From the NCBI RefSeq assembly GCF_901709675.1, contig NC_051106.1, positions 5,714,001 to 5,778,000 on the forward strand: a stretch of DNA of 64,000 nucleotides. The letters run 5' to 3'. This stretch comes from Syngnathus acus (Eukaryota > Chordata > Actinopteri > Syngnathiformes > Syngnathidae). The notes under the pieces are model-generated. The model was not told where the DNA came from. It worked only from the letters and a program-made list of their open reading frames with translations, and made no database searches. Below are positions 34,264 to 48,000 of this stretch, piece by piece; within the stretch, counting starts at the first letter, position 1, and each line of letters opens with the position of its first letter. The position numbers were made by a program, and so were the translations under genes.

Positions 34264-34710
34264 GTAACAAACATTTTTAACAAATGGATGAAAGTGACAG
34301 TAACGTGAAATAAATGATGTACCGCAATTTGCTTTCTGATATTATCTATCACAAGCGTGAAAAACATACAATTAATAAATTCAAGTCTTAAAACTTAAGG
34401 ACAAGCGGCTACATTGCAAAGAATCGTACCCAAATAGTTGCAACGAACTATTGCTGTATCCAGCACTCTGTTGTACCACTTAACCAGAATACCTGAAATA
34501 AATTCAAATGGATGCAACCATTTCACTTTGCATCTTTCATTTTGAACTTAAAGTTTAAATTAGATTGTTTGTGTGGTGGTTGGTTGGTGCAGATATTGAT
34601 AATGATATGGCATCTAGGTAGTAAGTGAAACAAACTTGATTTAGAGAAAAAGTTGAATTTGTCAGTCATTGTAGTCTCCCTTTGTTGGTTTTACTTTTCG
34701 CACGCCATCC

Positions 34711-36051
34711 TCACAACTTGTCTGATGCGACTACACAGTCAAAGGAAGCTGAGAGTACCTTGCAGATGGACTGAGCCTGCTCCTGTTTACATAAAAATAA
34801 AAAAGGCAATCAAGTATTTTTCTTTTTAATGGCAGATAATTCGCTGGCACTCACAGAGCTGATGCACTGGTAAACCCAGATGGTGCACCCTTCCTGTTCG
34901 GGGTCGGTGGTTTTGAGGGCCAGGAGGTTCTTCCCCGCGCCGAGGCCGTCGTCGTAGCAAAGCATGCGCACGATCAGGTAGAGCGGGTGGCGATGCAACA
35001 CATCCTGACGGAATAAATGTTAATTATTATCTGTTGTTATCACCAAATCTTTATTACCCCTAACATCAGTATTTTACCTTTTGCAAGTGTAAAAAGGAGT
35101 TAATTTCTGTGCAACAAAAAACTAAACCCATTCTGAAGTGACAAATGCCATGCTCTGCCGCCCTCTTGTGGCATTAAGAGGAAGTTATAAACCTTTGTGT
35201 GCATTTATAAATTACTGCTGGATATTCACCAGTCGTGGCTAAAGTTGTATTTAGACCCAATAGAATACAAAACAGTACTCACACATTGGTCCAACGAGGC
35301 CACTTTGACTCCGTGTTTCGACACAAACAGGATCATTTCCTTGTCTCCTGGTACAAATGGCAGCTTTCCATCTTGCTAAAATTAGACAAAGTATAACAAA
35401 TTGTATAATTTTGGCTGTATACATGATGGAATTGAATTAAAACTCAGCATGACTGGCAGATTTGATGTCATACAGATATTATGTACTGCACGACATTGGA
35501 TTAATATTTTTTACCTGTGCCGCATCAATGTAGTTAATGAGGTCAAGAGGTTCCTGGAGCATCTTGCTCATGTCAAACTGCAACTTCTCAATGGCTCCCA
35601 CATACTTCACCCGGAACTCTGCGCACGTTTCGGATGAGTTGTTTCCTAGGGAGGTCGTACATTTTGGCATTAATGGGAGAGGAGTAATAGAATAAAATGT
35701 TCGGATTATGCAATCCAACTGACCCGAGCTCTTGGTAGAGTCTGTGTCGAGGCTGGCGACTGTGCTGGACCTGGATAGTCCTCCCAAACTGGAGTCTACA
35801 GACTAAGGAAGACACATCGGTCAAGACCACGACATAAGGTACACCTGCATGATTTAATGAGATCTAATAGAAGACAGATAAAAAAAAAAATTAAGAATTA
35901 TCAGCCTCAGTTTTTACACGTGACTTGTACATGGTCTCATTGGATTCCAGTGAGTGAAGACTGGGTTTGATTACTGTACCTTACTTTTGGTGCTGATCTC
36001 ACTGCTTTGAGAGCTACTGCTGCTGTGGCGCTTTTTCACCTTGCGAAACAT
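34711..36051 (-). CDS. itgb1bp1: ITGB1BP1 (ICAP-1) integrin beta-1 binding PTB protein
   Basis: ICAP-1 is a small PTB-domain adaptor that binds the beta-1 integrin cytoplasmic tail and KRIT1, restraining integrin activation and moving between membrane and nucleus. Coding exons on the minus strand are 35980-36051, 35724-35802, 35515-35645, 35283-35375, 34855-35004 and 34711-34782, with consistent phases and 198 residues plus stop (human 200). The N-terminus [17 protein letters not shown] carries the basic nuclear signal and Ser-rich stretch. [19 protein letters not shown] contains the conserved phosphorylatable Thr region. The PTB domain runs from [17 protein letters not shown] through [20 protein letters not shown] to the C-terminal helix [15 protein letters not shown]. 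The gene is head-to-head with cpsf3 (1.2 kb apart). A non-coding upstream exon is likely. Identification is secure by family resemblance and by position. Confidence 0.96.
35156..35173 (-). promoter_or_regulatory. CTCF-like motif in itgb1bp1 intron 4
   Basis: The minus strand reads TGCCACAAGAGGGCGGCA, which fits CCASYAGRKGGC apart from the second degenerate position. Confidence 0.4.
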
Positions 36052-37233
36052 CTTTCACTTTTGCATCCTGGACCACCGCATTCCAGCCCACCTCCAAGCT
36101 AAACGCCACCAAACATTTAACATGTAAGATTACACCATAGTCCTCATTTTGTTTGACAATGTGCATTATATTCACTGTTGTCTCGTTTTTGTACCAAAAT
36201 TAATCATTTGGTAGCCTTTTAAATAATGAATTTTAAGTTGAATAGTGAACCAACCTATTAAATTGTCAATTAATTGAGAAAAAAATGTTTTCTACAAACT
36301 GGATAAAATATATTGAACTTGATGAATTTACAGTATCTATGCTTGCAATGGCCGTTTTTTGTCATTTCAATTTTCCATTTAACCATCTTATTTTTCATGC
36401 AATTTTATGTCATGATGAATTTTTAAAAAAAAAACTATAATTTGTCTTATTTAGACGTGTGACGTCAGCTTCCTGCGGACCCAAAGTTGCTTCTTCGTCC
36501 GTTGGTGGACTATAAAATATTTAGGGTTCTCACATATCTGTTACATCCTTGCCCTTAGCTGCTGTTTAATTTATATTCGCAAATGACATGTTGTGACATA
36601 AATAAAGTTATAACCAGCGTTTAATTTAGAAGTACAAACACCCAAGCAAAACCATTCATTATCCACCTCCCACGCATAACGTCGATTTCATTTCAACGCT
36701 GAAGTTCGTCAACTTTCACTCCCTCGAGAGATCGCCGTAATTGCAAGAAATCCAGCAGATGCATACCTGGTCAGCCTTGTTGGCGCATCAGTGCACCGTT
36801 AACATCACTTGGATAATCTCCCTGCTTTCAACAGGGCGTTTGTCGGCTTTTATTCACTGTTTCGCTTCTCTCGGAGTTTCACAGCCTCCGCCCAACCCGT
36901 CTTAAAGGGGACTTAACCAATGACAGCGCTAAACCTAAACTGCTGTCATAAGAGTTAAACATTAAATCAATAAACCCACACATTTTGTTTATTTCTAAAA
37001 TATTCTTGAAGCATTTTGCTATGTTTTGTTCTGAAATAATGATTATTGTGGAAGGGAACATTTGTGCCGGACCGTTTGTCACTACCCCTCGTTCTTATCG
37101 ACGGTGTTTTGAGGGAAGACCTGAAGTGTCCCGTTTTGCAAGAGACCGCCTCCTCATTCATTTTCAAAACAGTGCGCGATGATCGGATTGTGATATTTAT
37201 TATTTTTATTTTACTCTGTGATTTTCGGCAGCT
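36052..37233. promoter_or_regulatory. head-to-head promoter interval of itgb1bp1 and cpsf3
   Basis: The 1.2 kb between the two start codons contains a probable non-coding first exon of itgb1bp1, starting upstream of a donor GTATGC (minus strand, 36761-36766), and an acceptor TTTAG near 36098. A palindromic CRE (TGACGTCA) lies at 36460-36467 and a CCAAT element at about 36915. The middle is AT-rich. The cpsf3 leader is short and close to its start codon. Confidence 0.55.
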
Positions 37234-40875
<3,642 letters not shown>

Positions 40876-41617
40876 TGCATATTTTTATGTCCTGGATAAC
40901 ACGTGTTAATAGTTTGTCAGTATTTATAACATGTACCGTATTGTGTTTTTAACTACAAGCACTTCTATTTATTTATTGTTGATGTTGTGTTCGTTACAAA
41001 AAAAAATGCACTGACTTGAAATTTGTGTTTTAACATGTAATGTGAATTTTTAATTGCACTAAGTGTTCAGTATTTGGCAATGTGAATTTCTAATTGCACT
41101 AAATGTTCAGTATTTGGCATCAGTGGTGTCAAGGGTCATCATTTCTCAGTGATTTGAATGTGTGGTTTCGCTTCGATATACAAGTTCAAGAAAATTTAGA
41201 TATGACACAATGAACACCAGATATGTTTCATTCATTACTTATATATGTGGATGACAAAAGCACCCACATAAAAGGCACATTATTCTAGAACATTGCACCG
41301 CCCAAAAAGACAAATAGCAATAGTTATAATACAAGTGTGCCATGACTTATTGTAAGTCAAAAAAAGTATGACGGATTGACAGTGGCAGGAGTAATCCTAC
41401 TAATTTAGGCTGAAAAAAAACAACTTTTGGGAAATTGTATACACAGCAACTGCCCCCCTCCCCACATTTAAATACCTCTAACCATTTTTGAGAAGCAGTC
41501 ATCATACAATACACAACCTTTGTGGCTCTAAAGAGGTAATGATTACCCATAGTTCATAATTTTCTATAAATATGAAATTTAACTGTGTGTGCATGAAGGA
41601 AAATGAACAGTATGACT
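40876..41617. other. convergent 3' ends of cpsf3 and dnajc30
   Basis: This 742-bp AT-rich interval must hold both 3' UTRs. A 40-bp tandem duplication lies at 41039-41118. No clear AATAAA for cpsf3 is seen within the first few hundred bases, so the poly(A) site is unplaced. Confidence 0.6.
41039..41118. repeat. 40-bp tandem duplication (2 copies)
   Basis: Copy 1 (41039-41078) and copy 2 (41079-41118) are identical except for two base changes (T to C and G to A). The unit begins AATGTGAATTTTTAATTGCA and ends CAGTATTTGGC. Confidence 0.92.
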
Positions 41618-42556
41618 TCATCTCGACACTCCCCTCAAGGTGATCAGCAGCACCATGGCGGCAACGAGCATCATGACGACACCCACCTCCATGGTGCTTT
41701 CCTTGTTCCTCTCGCCCAGCGACTCCTGCTGTTTCTTCAGCATCTCCTCCTTCCGTTTTCGAATGTCTCTGTCCCTCTGGAGCTGGTCGCCGTAATGCGA
41801 GCGAAGGAACTTGTCAAAGTCAAATATGGTACTCCGGGGGTCCACTGCCGCGTTCCTCCCTCCTGCTGCCGCTGAGCTCCCTCCTCCGGGGGGATTGGCG
41901 GCGGAGGGTCTGACCTGGGTCTTGTTGGTCAGGTCGAGCAGACTCAAGAGGCCAAGGTCATACTTCTTTCGCAGGCCCTTGTGGCCCAGCACTGAGTAGG
42001 CCTCGCTGATGTCTGAGAAGCGGACGGTGGCATCATCGTTTCCGGCGTTTCTGTCCGGGTGGTAGAGGAAGCACAGTTTGTAGTAGGCGGTTTTGATCTG
42101 CGCTTGGGTGGCCGTGGGAGACACGCCGAGGATGTCGTAGTAGCCGGTTTTGCTTCTGTAAAGAGGCTCCTCTCTGGTGCCATTGGCATAAGTCCTAATA
42201 AAGGTTAAATGTCCCCAGCAAGAGCCTGGACGGGCGCTGCTTTGAGGGAAGAAAATCCCTAGATAGTCTCCGTGGCCCCAAGATACAGAAGTATGTCCAT
42301 GACCTGCTCTTTTGTCATCCCTCAGCCCTAAAAAAAAGAGAAAAAAAACAACAATGACAAAACTTGAAATCTCAACTGTTACTACACAGTTTGTTTCGTT
42401 ACGATTAAAATTTAAAAATGGAACACCGGTGGGTAACGTGGAAGAGTACACTGTACCTTCTTCGTGCTTCCCAGGAGATTTCGGTGGAAAATAGTTGCAT
42501 ATTTTGGGCGAAATGTTGACAGTGCTTCTGCTACAGCGAAGTATGACCTCCGCCAT
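41618..42556 (-). CDS. dnajc30: DNAJC30-like mitochondrial J-domain protein
   Basis: The family is a type III Hsp40 of the inner mitochondrial membrane linked to ATP synthase and complex I turnover. Exon 1 is 42457-42556 and exon 2 is 41618-42327. The intron between them has donor GTACAG and a long pyrimidine tract before TTTTTTTAG. The spliced product is 269 residues. The J domain has YYDILGVSPTATQAQIK and the catalytic HPD in LYHPDRNAGNDD. Further on are STIFDFDKFLRSHYGDQL, a charged helix (RDIRKRKEEMLKKQQE) and a single C-terminal membrane segment around VGVVMMLVAAMVLLITL. The basic, Ser-rich N-terminus fits a mitochondrial presequence. Human DNAJC30 is intronless, so the intron is a difference. 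The unspliced frame is also open, giving 312 residues. The gene is tail-to-tail with cpsf3 and head-to-head with iah1. Confidence 0.9.
   Translation of the reverse strand: MAEVILRCSRSTVNISPKICNYFPPKSPGKHEEGTVYSSTLPTGVPFLNFNRNETNCVVTVEISSFVIVVFFLFFLGLRDDKRAGHGHTSVSWGHGDYLGIFFPQSSARPGSCWGHLTFIRTYANGTREEPLYRSKTGYYDILGVSPTATQAQIKTAYYKLCFLYHPDRNAGNDDATVRFSDISEAYSVLGHKGLRKKYDLGLLSLLDLTNKTQVRPSAANPPGGGSSAAAGGRNAAVDPRSTIFDFDKFLRSHYGDQLQRDRDIRKRKEEMLKKQQESLGERNKESTMEVGVVMMLVAAMVLLITLRGVSR
42328..42456 (-). other. dnajc30: dnajc30 intron, stop-free and a multiple of three
   Basis: The 129-nt intron has donor GTACAG and a strong pyrimidine tract before the acceptor. It contains no stop in the gene's frame and has a length divisible by three, so both spliced and retained forms are translatable. 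Confidence 0.85.
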
Positions 42557-43018
42557 GTTTGTGGAGTCAAGAAACGGAAACGGAAATTACTTTTGATTGT
42601 TATTGTTTTTTGCAGCGCCCTCTACTGTCAAATAATTGGCATAGCACCTCCCTTAAACAATGGCCTTTAAATCTTTTTTTCTCAAATTCCCCCCCAAAAC
42701 ACGAAAATAAAATACTGAAAACATTAAATGTATTCGTAATTTCAATTCAGGTGTAGAACTGAATAATCTGTTGAACTAAAGATGCAGCCAATTTTTGCAG
42801 TAGTGGTGGCCAGCATCCCGAGGTGTTTAAAGCAAAAGGAAATATATTTTCTCCATATATTCCCATTTTATTGTTTTACTTATTTTTATAGTCATATTAT
42901 ATATTTTCTTATTTAATTATAATAGTCTTTAAAGACTAGAGTTTTACTGACAGAAAATAAAGGTGAGTATTGCGCATGCGCTGTGCAACTCGAGTGTCAA
43001 GTGTGTATTAGTACCGCC
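42557..43018. promoter_or_regulatory. bidirectional promoter interval of dnajc30 and iah1
   Basis: Only 462 bp separate the two start codons. The ends near each gene are GC-richer and the middle is AT-rich. A minus-strand CTCF-like motif (CAGTAGAGGGCGCTGCA) lies at about 42611-42627, close to the dnajc30 start, and a palindromic TGCGCATGCGC (NRF1-type) at 42971-42981 is next to the iah1 start. Confidence 0.6.
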
Positions 43019-44125
43019 ATGTCCAAATTGAAAACTTTAACCTGGCCTCAGGTGGTTCTGTTCGGGGATTCCATCACACAGGTTGGCTGCTACAAAAGAA
43101 CTGCACGATTCTTTGTTGCTGTTGTTCGTTCGCTGCTTTGCTATATGTTGCTAGCTGATTTTGTTTCTTCCAGGGTTCCTTCCAAGTGAACGGATGGGGT
43201 GCAGGCATCGCAGATAAATTAGCAAGGTCTTCTTTTGCTCTCCTCGTTTCCGCAATTTCGTAGTCAATACATGATTAGGAGACTAATCGATGGGAATATT
43301 TTAACTTGTTCGAGCAGGAAGTGTGACGTAATCAACAGAGGGTTGTCGGGCTACAACTCCCGATGGGGAAGGATTGTTCTTCCTCGTATACTGCATCAGG
43401 ACAAGTCGGAAAACATCGCAGCAGTTACTGTCTTCTTTGGAGCCAACGACTGCGCCCTGCAAGGTATACAACTTCTCAAACATGCAAAAACGCAAATGTA
43501 TTATGCTGTTATTGCATCGAAATCTGCACTTAGATAAAAACCCTCAGCAACATGTCCCTCTGCACGAGTACTCGGAGAACCTGAAGTCAATGAGCAGCTA
43601 CCTGACCAAGGTGGGGGTCCCTGCAGGCAAAGTCATCTTCATAACCCCTGCTCCCATCAATGAAGCAGCCTGGGAGAAAGAATGCAAGCTGAAAGGTAGC
43701 GTTCACATGCACATTCTCGCCTCCGCTGAAGATCATGAAGTGTCTTTGCATCCTAGGTTGTCCTCTCAATCGACTGAACTCCGTGGCGGGCCAGTACGCT
43801 CAAGCGTGCGTCCAAGCGGCTTCTCAATGCGGTGTTGACGTCTTAGACTTGTGGACGCTCATGCAAAAAGACGGACAGGTTCTATTTTATTGTATCATAT
43901 ATTTTATGGAAAGAAAAAATGCATCCATATAACCTGTTTGATTCTTAGGACTTCACAGTCTACCTGTCGGATGGCCTCCACCTGTCTGCAAAAGGCAACC
44001 AGTTTGTGATGCAGCACCTTTGGGAGCTGCTGGAGAGCAAAGTGGCTCATCTGCCCTTGATCCTGCCCTATTGGGGGGATGTGGACGTTGGGAGCCCCGA
44101 GAACAGTCTGCTGTGTGACCCGTAA
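43019..44125 (+). CDS. iah1: IAH1 isoamyl acetate-hydrolysing esterase homologue (SGNH/GDSL hydrolase)
   Basis: IAH1 is an SGNH-fold esterase; its substrate in animals is not firmly known. Coding exons are 43019-43081, 43174-43226, 43318-43463, 43534-43695, 43757-43878 and 43949-44125, with consistent phases and 240 residues plus stop (human 248). The nucleophile block is LFGDSITQ (Ser at about residue 18), the oxyanion Gly is in [11 protein letters not shown], the block III Asn is in FFGANDCAL, and the catalytic Asp/His pair is in [10 protein letters not shown] near the C-terminus, so the active site looks complete. The start is in a short leader 462 bp from the dnajc30 start on the other strand, suggesting a shared bidirectional promoter. 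A consensus AATAAA follows the stop by about 115 bp. No signal peptide is visible. Confidence 0.95.
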
Positions 44126-44240
44126 ACTCGAAGATAGACAGACGGCATGAGGACTCTGATTTTTAAGAGCTTTGAATGTCATGTTTTTTGTATACAATCA
44201 TTTATTGGGATGTTTTTAAGTAATGCAAGCGGTGGACATG

Positions 44241-44246
44241 AATAAA
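44241..44246 (+). terminator. iah1: iah1 poly(A) signal AATAAA
   Basis: A consensus AATAAA lies 115 bp past the iah1 stop codon on the same strand. Confidence 0.65.
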
Positions 44247-44547
44247 AGCTTTACATTGATTAACAATTTCACAACCATTCAGTTTGTCAGCCTTGTTGCT
44301 GTTTTGGCTTGAAATTAAATAACAGGCAACAGTGGCGAGACATTGTGACAACAATATTGACACGAGCAAACAAAACAGTAACACAACTTGAGCACCTCAC
44401 AGCTTTGCAACAATTCAAATTCTCTCTCTAAGTCTTTATGATGGGGAATAACCATCCAAAAAGGCACAGCAGTGTTTTGGAGTCAGGTTGACACAAAGCA
44501 GACATACTGTATTTAAAAAGAAGCCAATCATGATTCATGACACAAGT

Positions 44548-44870
44548 GTATACAGTAGTCCCCAGCATATTCACGGATAACTAATTCATTAAACATTCGC
44601 ACCTATTCGAGCATCTCTGTTTTTTTAAATAGCGCCCTAAGATGCCACAAGAGGCACTAAAGCCCAGTAAATTGAAGCATCGTGATCGGCATCAATGAAG
44701 AAATGTTGTAACTGCTTATAAGCTGTTAATGACCGCCCAAAATTCTGTTTTTGGAATTTTCGGTTTTAACTATTAGATCAATTACTGTCAGTTTGTCACT
44801 ATTTGCAGCAGGGCTTGGTCCCTGTCCCCCTACGGGGATTACAGTAAGACGATCATCCAGTGGTTTTGTA
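44548..44870. mobile_element. probable decayed dispersed repeat
   Basis: Words such as AGTAGTCCCCAGCATATTCA, TAGCGCCCTAAGATGCCACA and AGAGGCACTAAAGCCC are of a kind found in a dispersed fish repeat family. Termini are not resolved and the class is unknown. Confidence 0.4.
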
Positions 44871-45088
44871 CACTAAAACACAAGGAGAATTGTTTCAAAA
44901 GTGCAGCACGGCAACTTGTGGCGAGCAAATACTGTTCAAAATGTGTTTGAGGTATGATGAAAGAGGAAATTACACTTCAATTGGAGGTGGTTCATCTTAA
45001 GAAGAGCATCCTTTGTGAATGTATTAGATATCCATGATAGCTAGCTTTAGGTCAATGTACGAATTTATAAATTACAAATTGATTGGAC

Positions 45089-48000
45089 TCAGCACTCAGT
45101 CTCTTTGGAATCAAAGCACTCTTGCCTCTTGAGGCGCCGCCTCTCCCGGGCCGACGGGCTTTGATCGCTCAGATCCTCGTAGGAGGATCTCGTAGCCAAC
45201 GAGCAGGCTCCTGCGGTTGGGAAGTCGTCGGCCCTGCCTGCCTCCTCTCCCAGGTGAGAGTCGCTGCTGTCCTCCTGGATGGTGGCCATCCGTGAGGCCA
45301 CGTCGCTGCCGTCCGGCGTGGGCACGTAGCTCGAGCTGGGGGTCTGGTTTGAGACGGCGCTGGGCGCCACCAAGCGGTGCTGCGAGAAGGGCGCGGTCGG
45401 GCCGGCGAAGGAGGAAGAGGGAGGCGGAGGAGGCTTGACGATGCGGATGGGGGCCGTCTCCATGTTGCTCAGGATTTCTTGCTAGTGGGAGACCAAAAGG
45501 TGTGAGGCATGTGCGGATAGTAACTGCGTGGGGGGCACTTGTGTTTTATGTGCAGCATTCCTGCTGATTTGAGTAAAAGAGGCTTAACTATTTTTCACCC
45601 AAACAACAAAATAGTGAACACTGTGCAGAAATAGCAACTAAAATGAAAAAGGGGTAAAAGACGGGAAGTGAATTAAAAAGAACTCTCATCTGCTCACGGC
45701 AGACGAAAACTGAAAATGTGGACACACACCGCATCTGATCGTACGAACGACAACAAGTCTTTGTTTGAGAACTCCCAAGATGCAATCTTGCGTTCTTGAG
45801 GTAATTTCTGATCGAATGGCGTGTGGGACGTCCTTGCGGCGACTTTGTGGGCGATCAGCGATTACGTCAAGGAGTAAAGGAGTGCGGGGAGTATCGCAAA
45901 CGTGGGCCCACGGACCATGCATCATCATGGACTGGATGGCAACGCAACACCAAGCCATGGCACACGCACTCACCTAAGGCTGGAGCTCTATTACAAACCT
46001 CCAGCGTCTGCTGCAGTTCCAATAAGAAAAGGCCAAGAGTGACAGAAAGGTCATTGAAAGCCCGCACGGACCGACAGACCCAGCGCTAATTTAGCTTCGA
46101 CTGTGAACACAAGTCTCGGTGTGCCCCGAATCTATCTACCGAAACACTCGGTGCCTCTTGTTTTGATGGAAATGAATGGAACGGAACAAAAAACATCTCA
46201 ACTGAACTAAAATGCTTCGTGCTCACCGTACAATTCTTCAAAATGGAGAAGAGGTGATACACTTACATTCAGAGGGCAGTAGAGCGACATTGTGTTCTCC
46301 TCATATTGCTGGTCGAGTTTCTTGTCCTATAAGAGAAGAGCAAAATGGTAAAACAGGGCAAATCCTTTTTTAACAGTTGAACTCCGCTGGCAGAATTAAA
46401 GTTGGGTTCTTACCACACAGTGAACTAGAATACTCAGAGGGATCCAGAAGACGAGCGAGAACACGACAACAGAGCCCACAATGTTATCCGCCAGGAACTT
46501 CCCTAACGGGGAGAAAGTCAAATGAAATTAGCTCTTTCATTCGCTTGTGTGACGTGAAGCACTTACCAAAAGTGTTAATGTCCAATTTGTCAATGAAGTC
46601 CCACAGACGCTCAATTACATCCTGCACCTGCTTCATGCACTTCCCCTGCGGAAACATTGACACCGCCATTGAATCAATCGTAAAGTGTCGGGGTCTGGAG
46701 CGCACGTTTCTTTCCACACTCACGTTCTCGTCGCAGAAGCCCACGGTGCAAGGTTTCCCTTTACGTAGTAAAAGCAAATTGCCATCGGTCAGGACGAAGG
46801 GCGCGCAGGTGCCATCGCCACGCCGGCAGCACACTTTGCAGGAATCCTCTGTGGCTGCATTATGAGAGTGGAAGAAATCTGTCACACAGGGTAAACAAAA
46901 AAAAAGAAACACAAGAATTGCATACCATTGCAGGCACAGGACTGAAGGTTCTGCATGGCCTCACAGAACGGGTTGCACTCTCCATTTAGGCACCGGCCGT
47001 TGTCCACGCAAACTGTGTTGTCGAAGGCGTTTTCAGGGGGAGGACACTGACTGCTGTTGCCTTGAAGTAAAAAAAACAGTTTATTGAATCCTGAAAAATA
47101 AATTGCCATTTCATTTATTGAGCAGTTGATTGTCATCATAGGCCTACTTAAAGGTGCCATTGAGTGTCATTTTTATTGAATCATGGTGTGTCTGCTTTGG
47201 CCAGCAGGGGGCGAACGTGTGAGATTGTAGTGTGTGTCTGCTTTGGCCAGCAGGGGGCGCATACCTACCTGTGCAGGAGGCAATGCCCTTACATGTGGCA
47301 CTGATGGGCTCTTGGCACCTTGTTCCTGCCCGCTCGAACATGCAATTTCTGCAGCACGGGCTGTTTCGATCACTGTGAGGAGGGAAAAAAAACAAATGTG
47401 GTTAAGTTCTACAAAAATTCACTGTCGAAAGTGTTTGAAAGGAATTAAGTGCACCAGAGTTTTATATCAGCTCTCCTACCTGCACTGGGACCCTGATTTG
47501 AACATGCAGTTGGACGAGCAGCAAGCATCATCATTGAGATGAAGCAAGCCGGGGTCGCACTCTTCCCCTTCTTCCACCCGGGAATTCCCACACACATTGC
47601 TGTTCCTCTCCTTGAAGCACAAGGGAGCTTTGTAACGAAGCGTCTTTCCTATGGAGATCTTGCTGCAGTTGGAGAAACGCTGGAAGAGATGTTGGAGGAG
47701 TTGAATCATCAGACTGCAAGTGGAGCTGCCCTAGCAGGCCGATTAGAAGAACTCTTCAAATCGGATTAATCGTGAGCACAAAAATGTGCTTTGTTTTTGT
47801 ACCGTTTTCATTTCATCTGCACTAACAATGACAACTAAAGCCAAAACGGACAACAGCTTGCTGTTATTACATAAAATTGAAAGGTAAACATTCAAAACTG
47901 GCTTTCACACTTTGCGTCACACATTGCATGATCGACTCAACACCTTCAGTGGTTGAGTGAGTTTGTATTTGGTCGGGTGTCATCCAAGCCTTTGATGCAA

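Larger units (their letters stand above)
44126..45088. other. convergent 3' ends of iah1 and adam17, with repeat fragment
   Basis: The interval holds the iah1 3' UTR and, from the right, the adam17 3' UTR. No consensus poly(A) signal for adam17 is obvious. A repeat-like stretch occupies about 44548-44870. Confidence 0.6.

Noticed and set aside
41618-42556. dnajc30 as a single 312-codon exon
   Set aside because: The in-frame 129-nt segment has a strong donor and acceptor and inserts a hydrophobic stretch absent from the family, so a two-exon model is preferred. Retention is kept as a finding.
46377-46865. 162-codon plus-strand open frame across adam17 exons 15-17
   Set aside because: Antisense shadow of coding exons.
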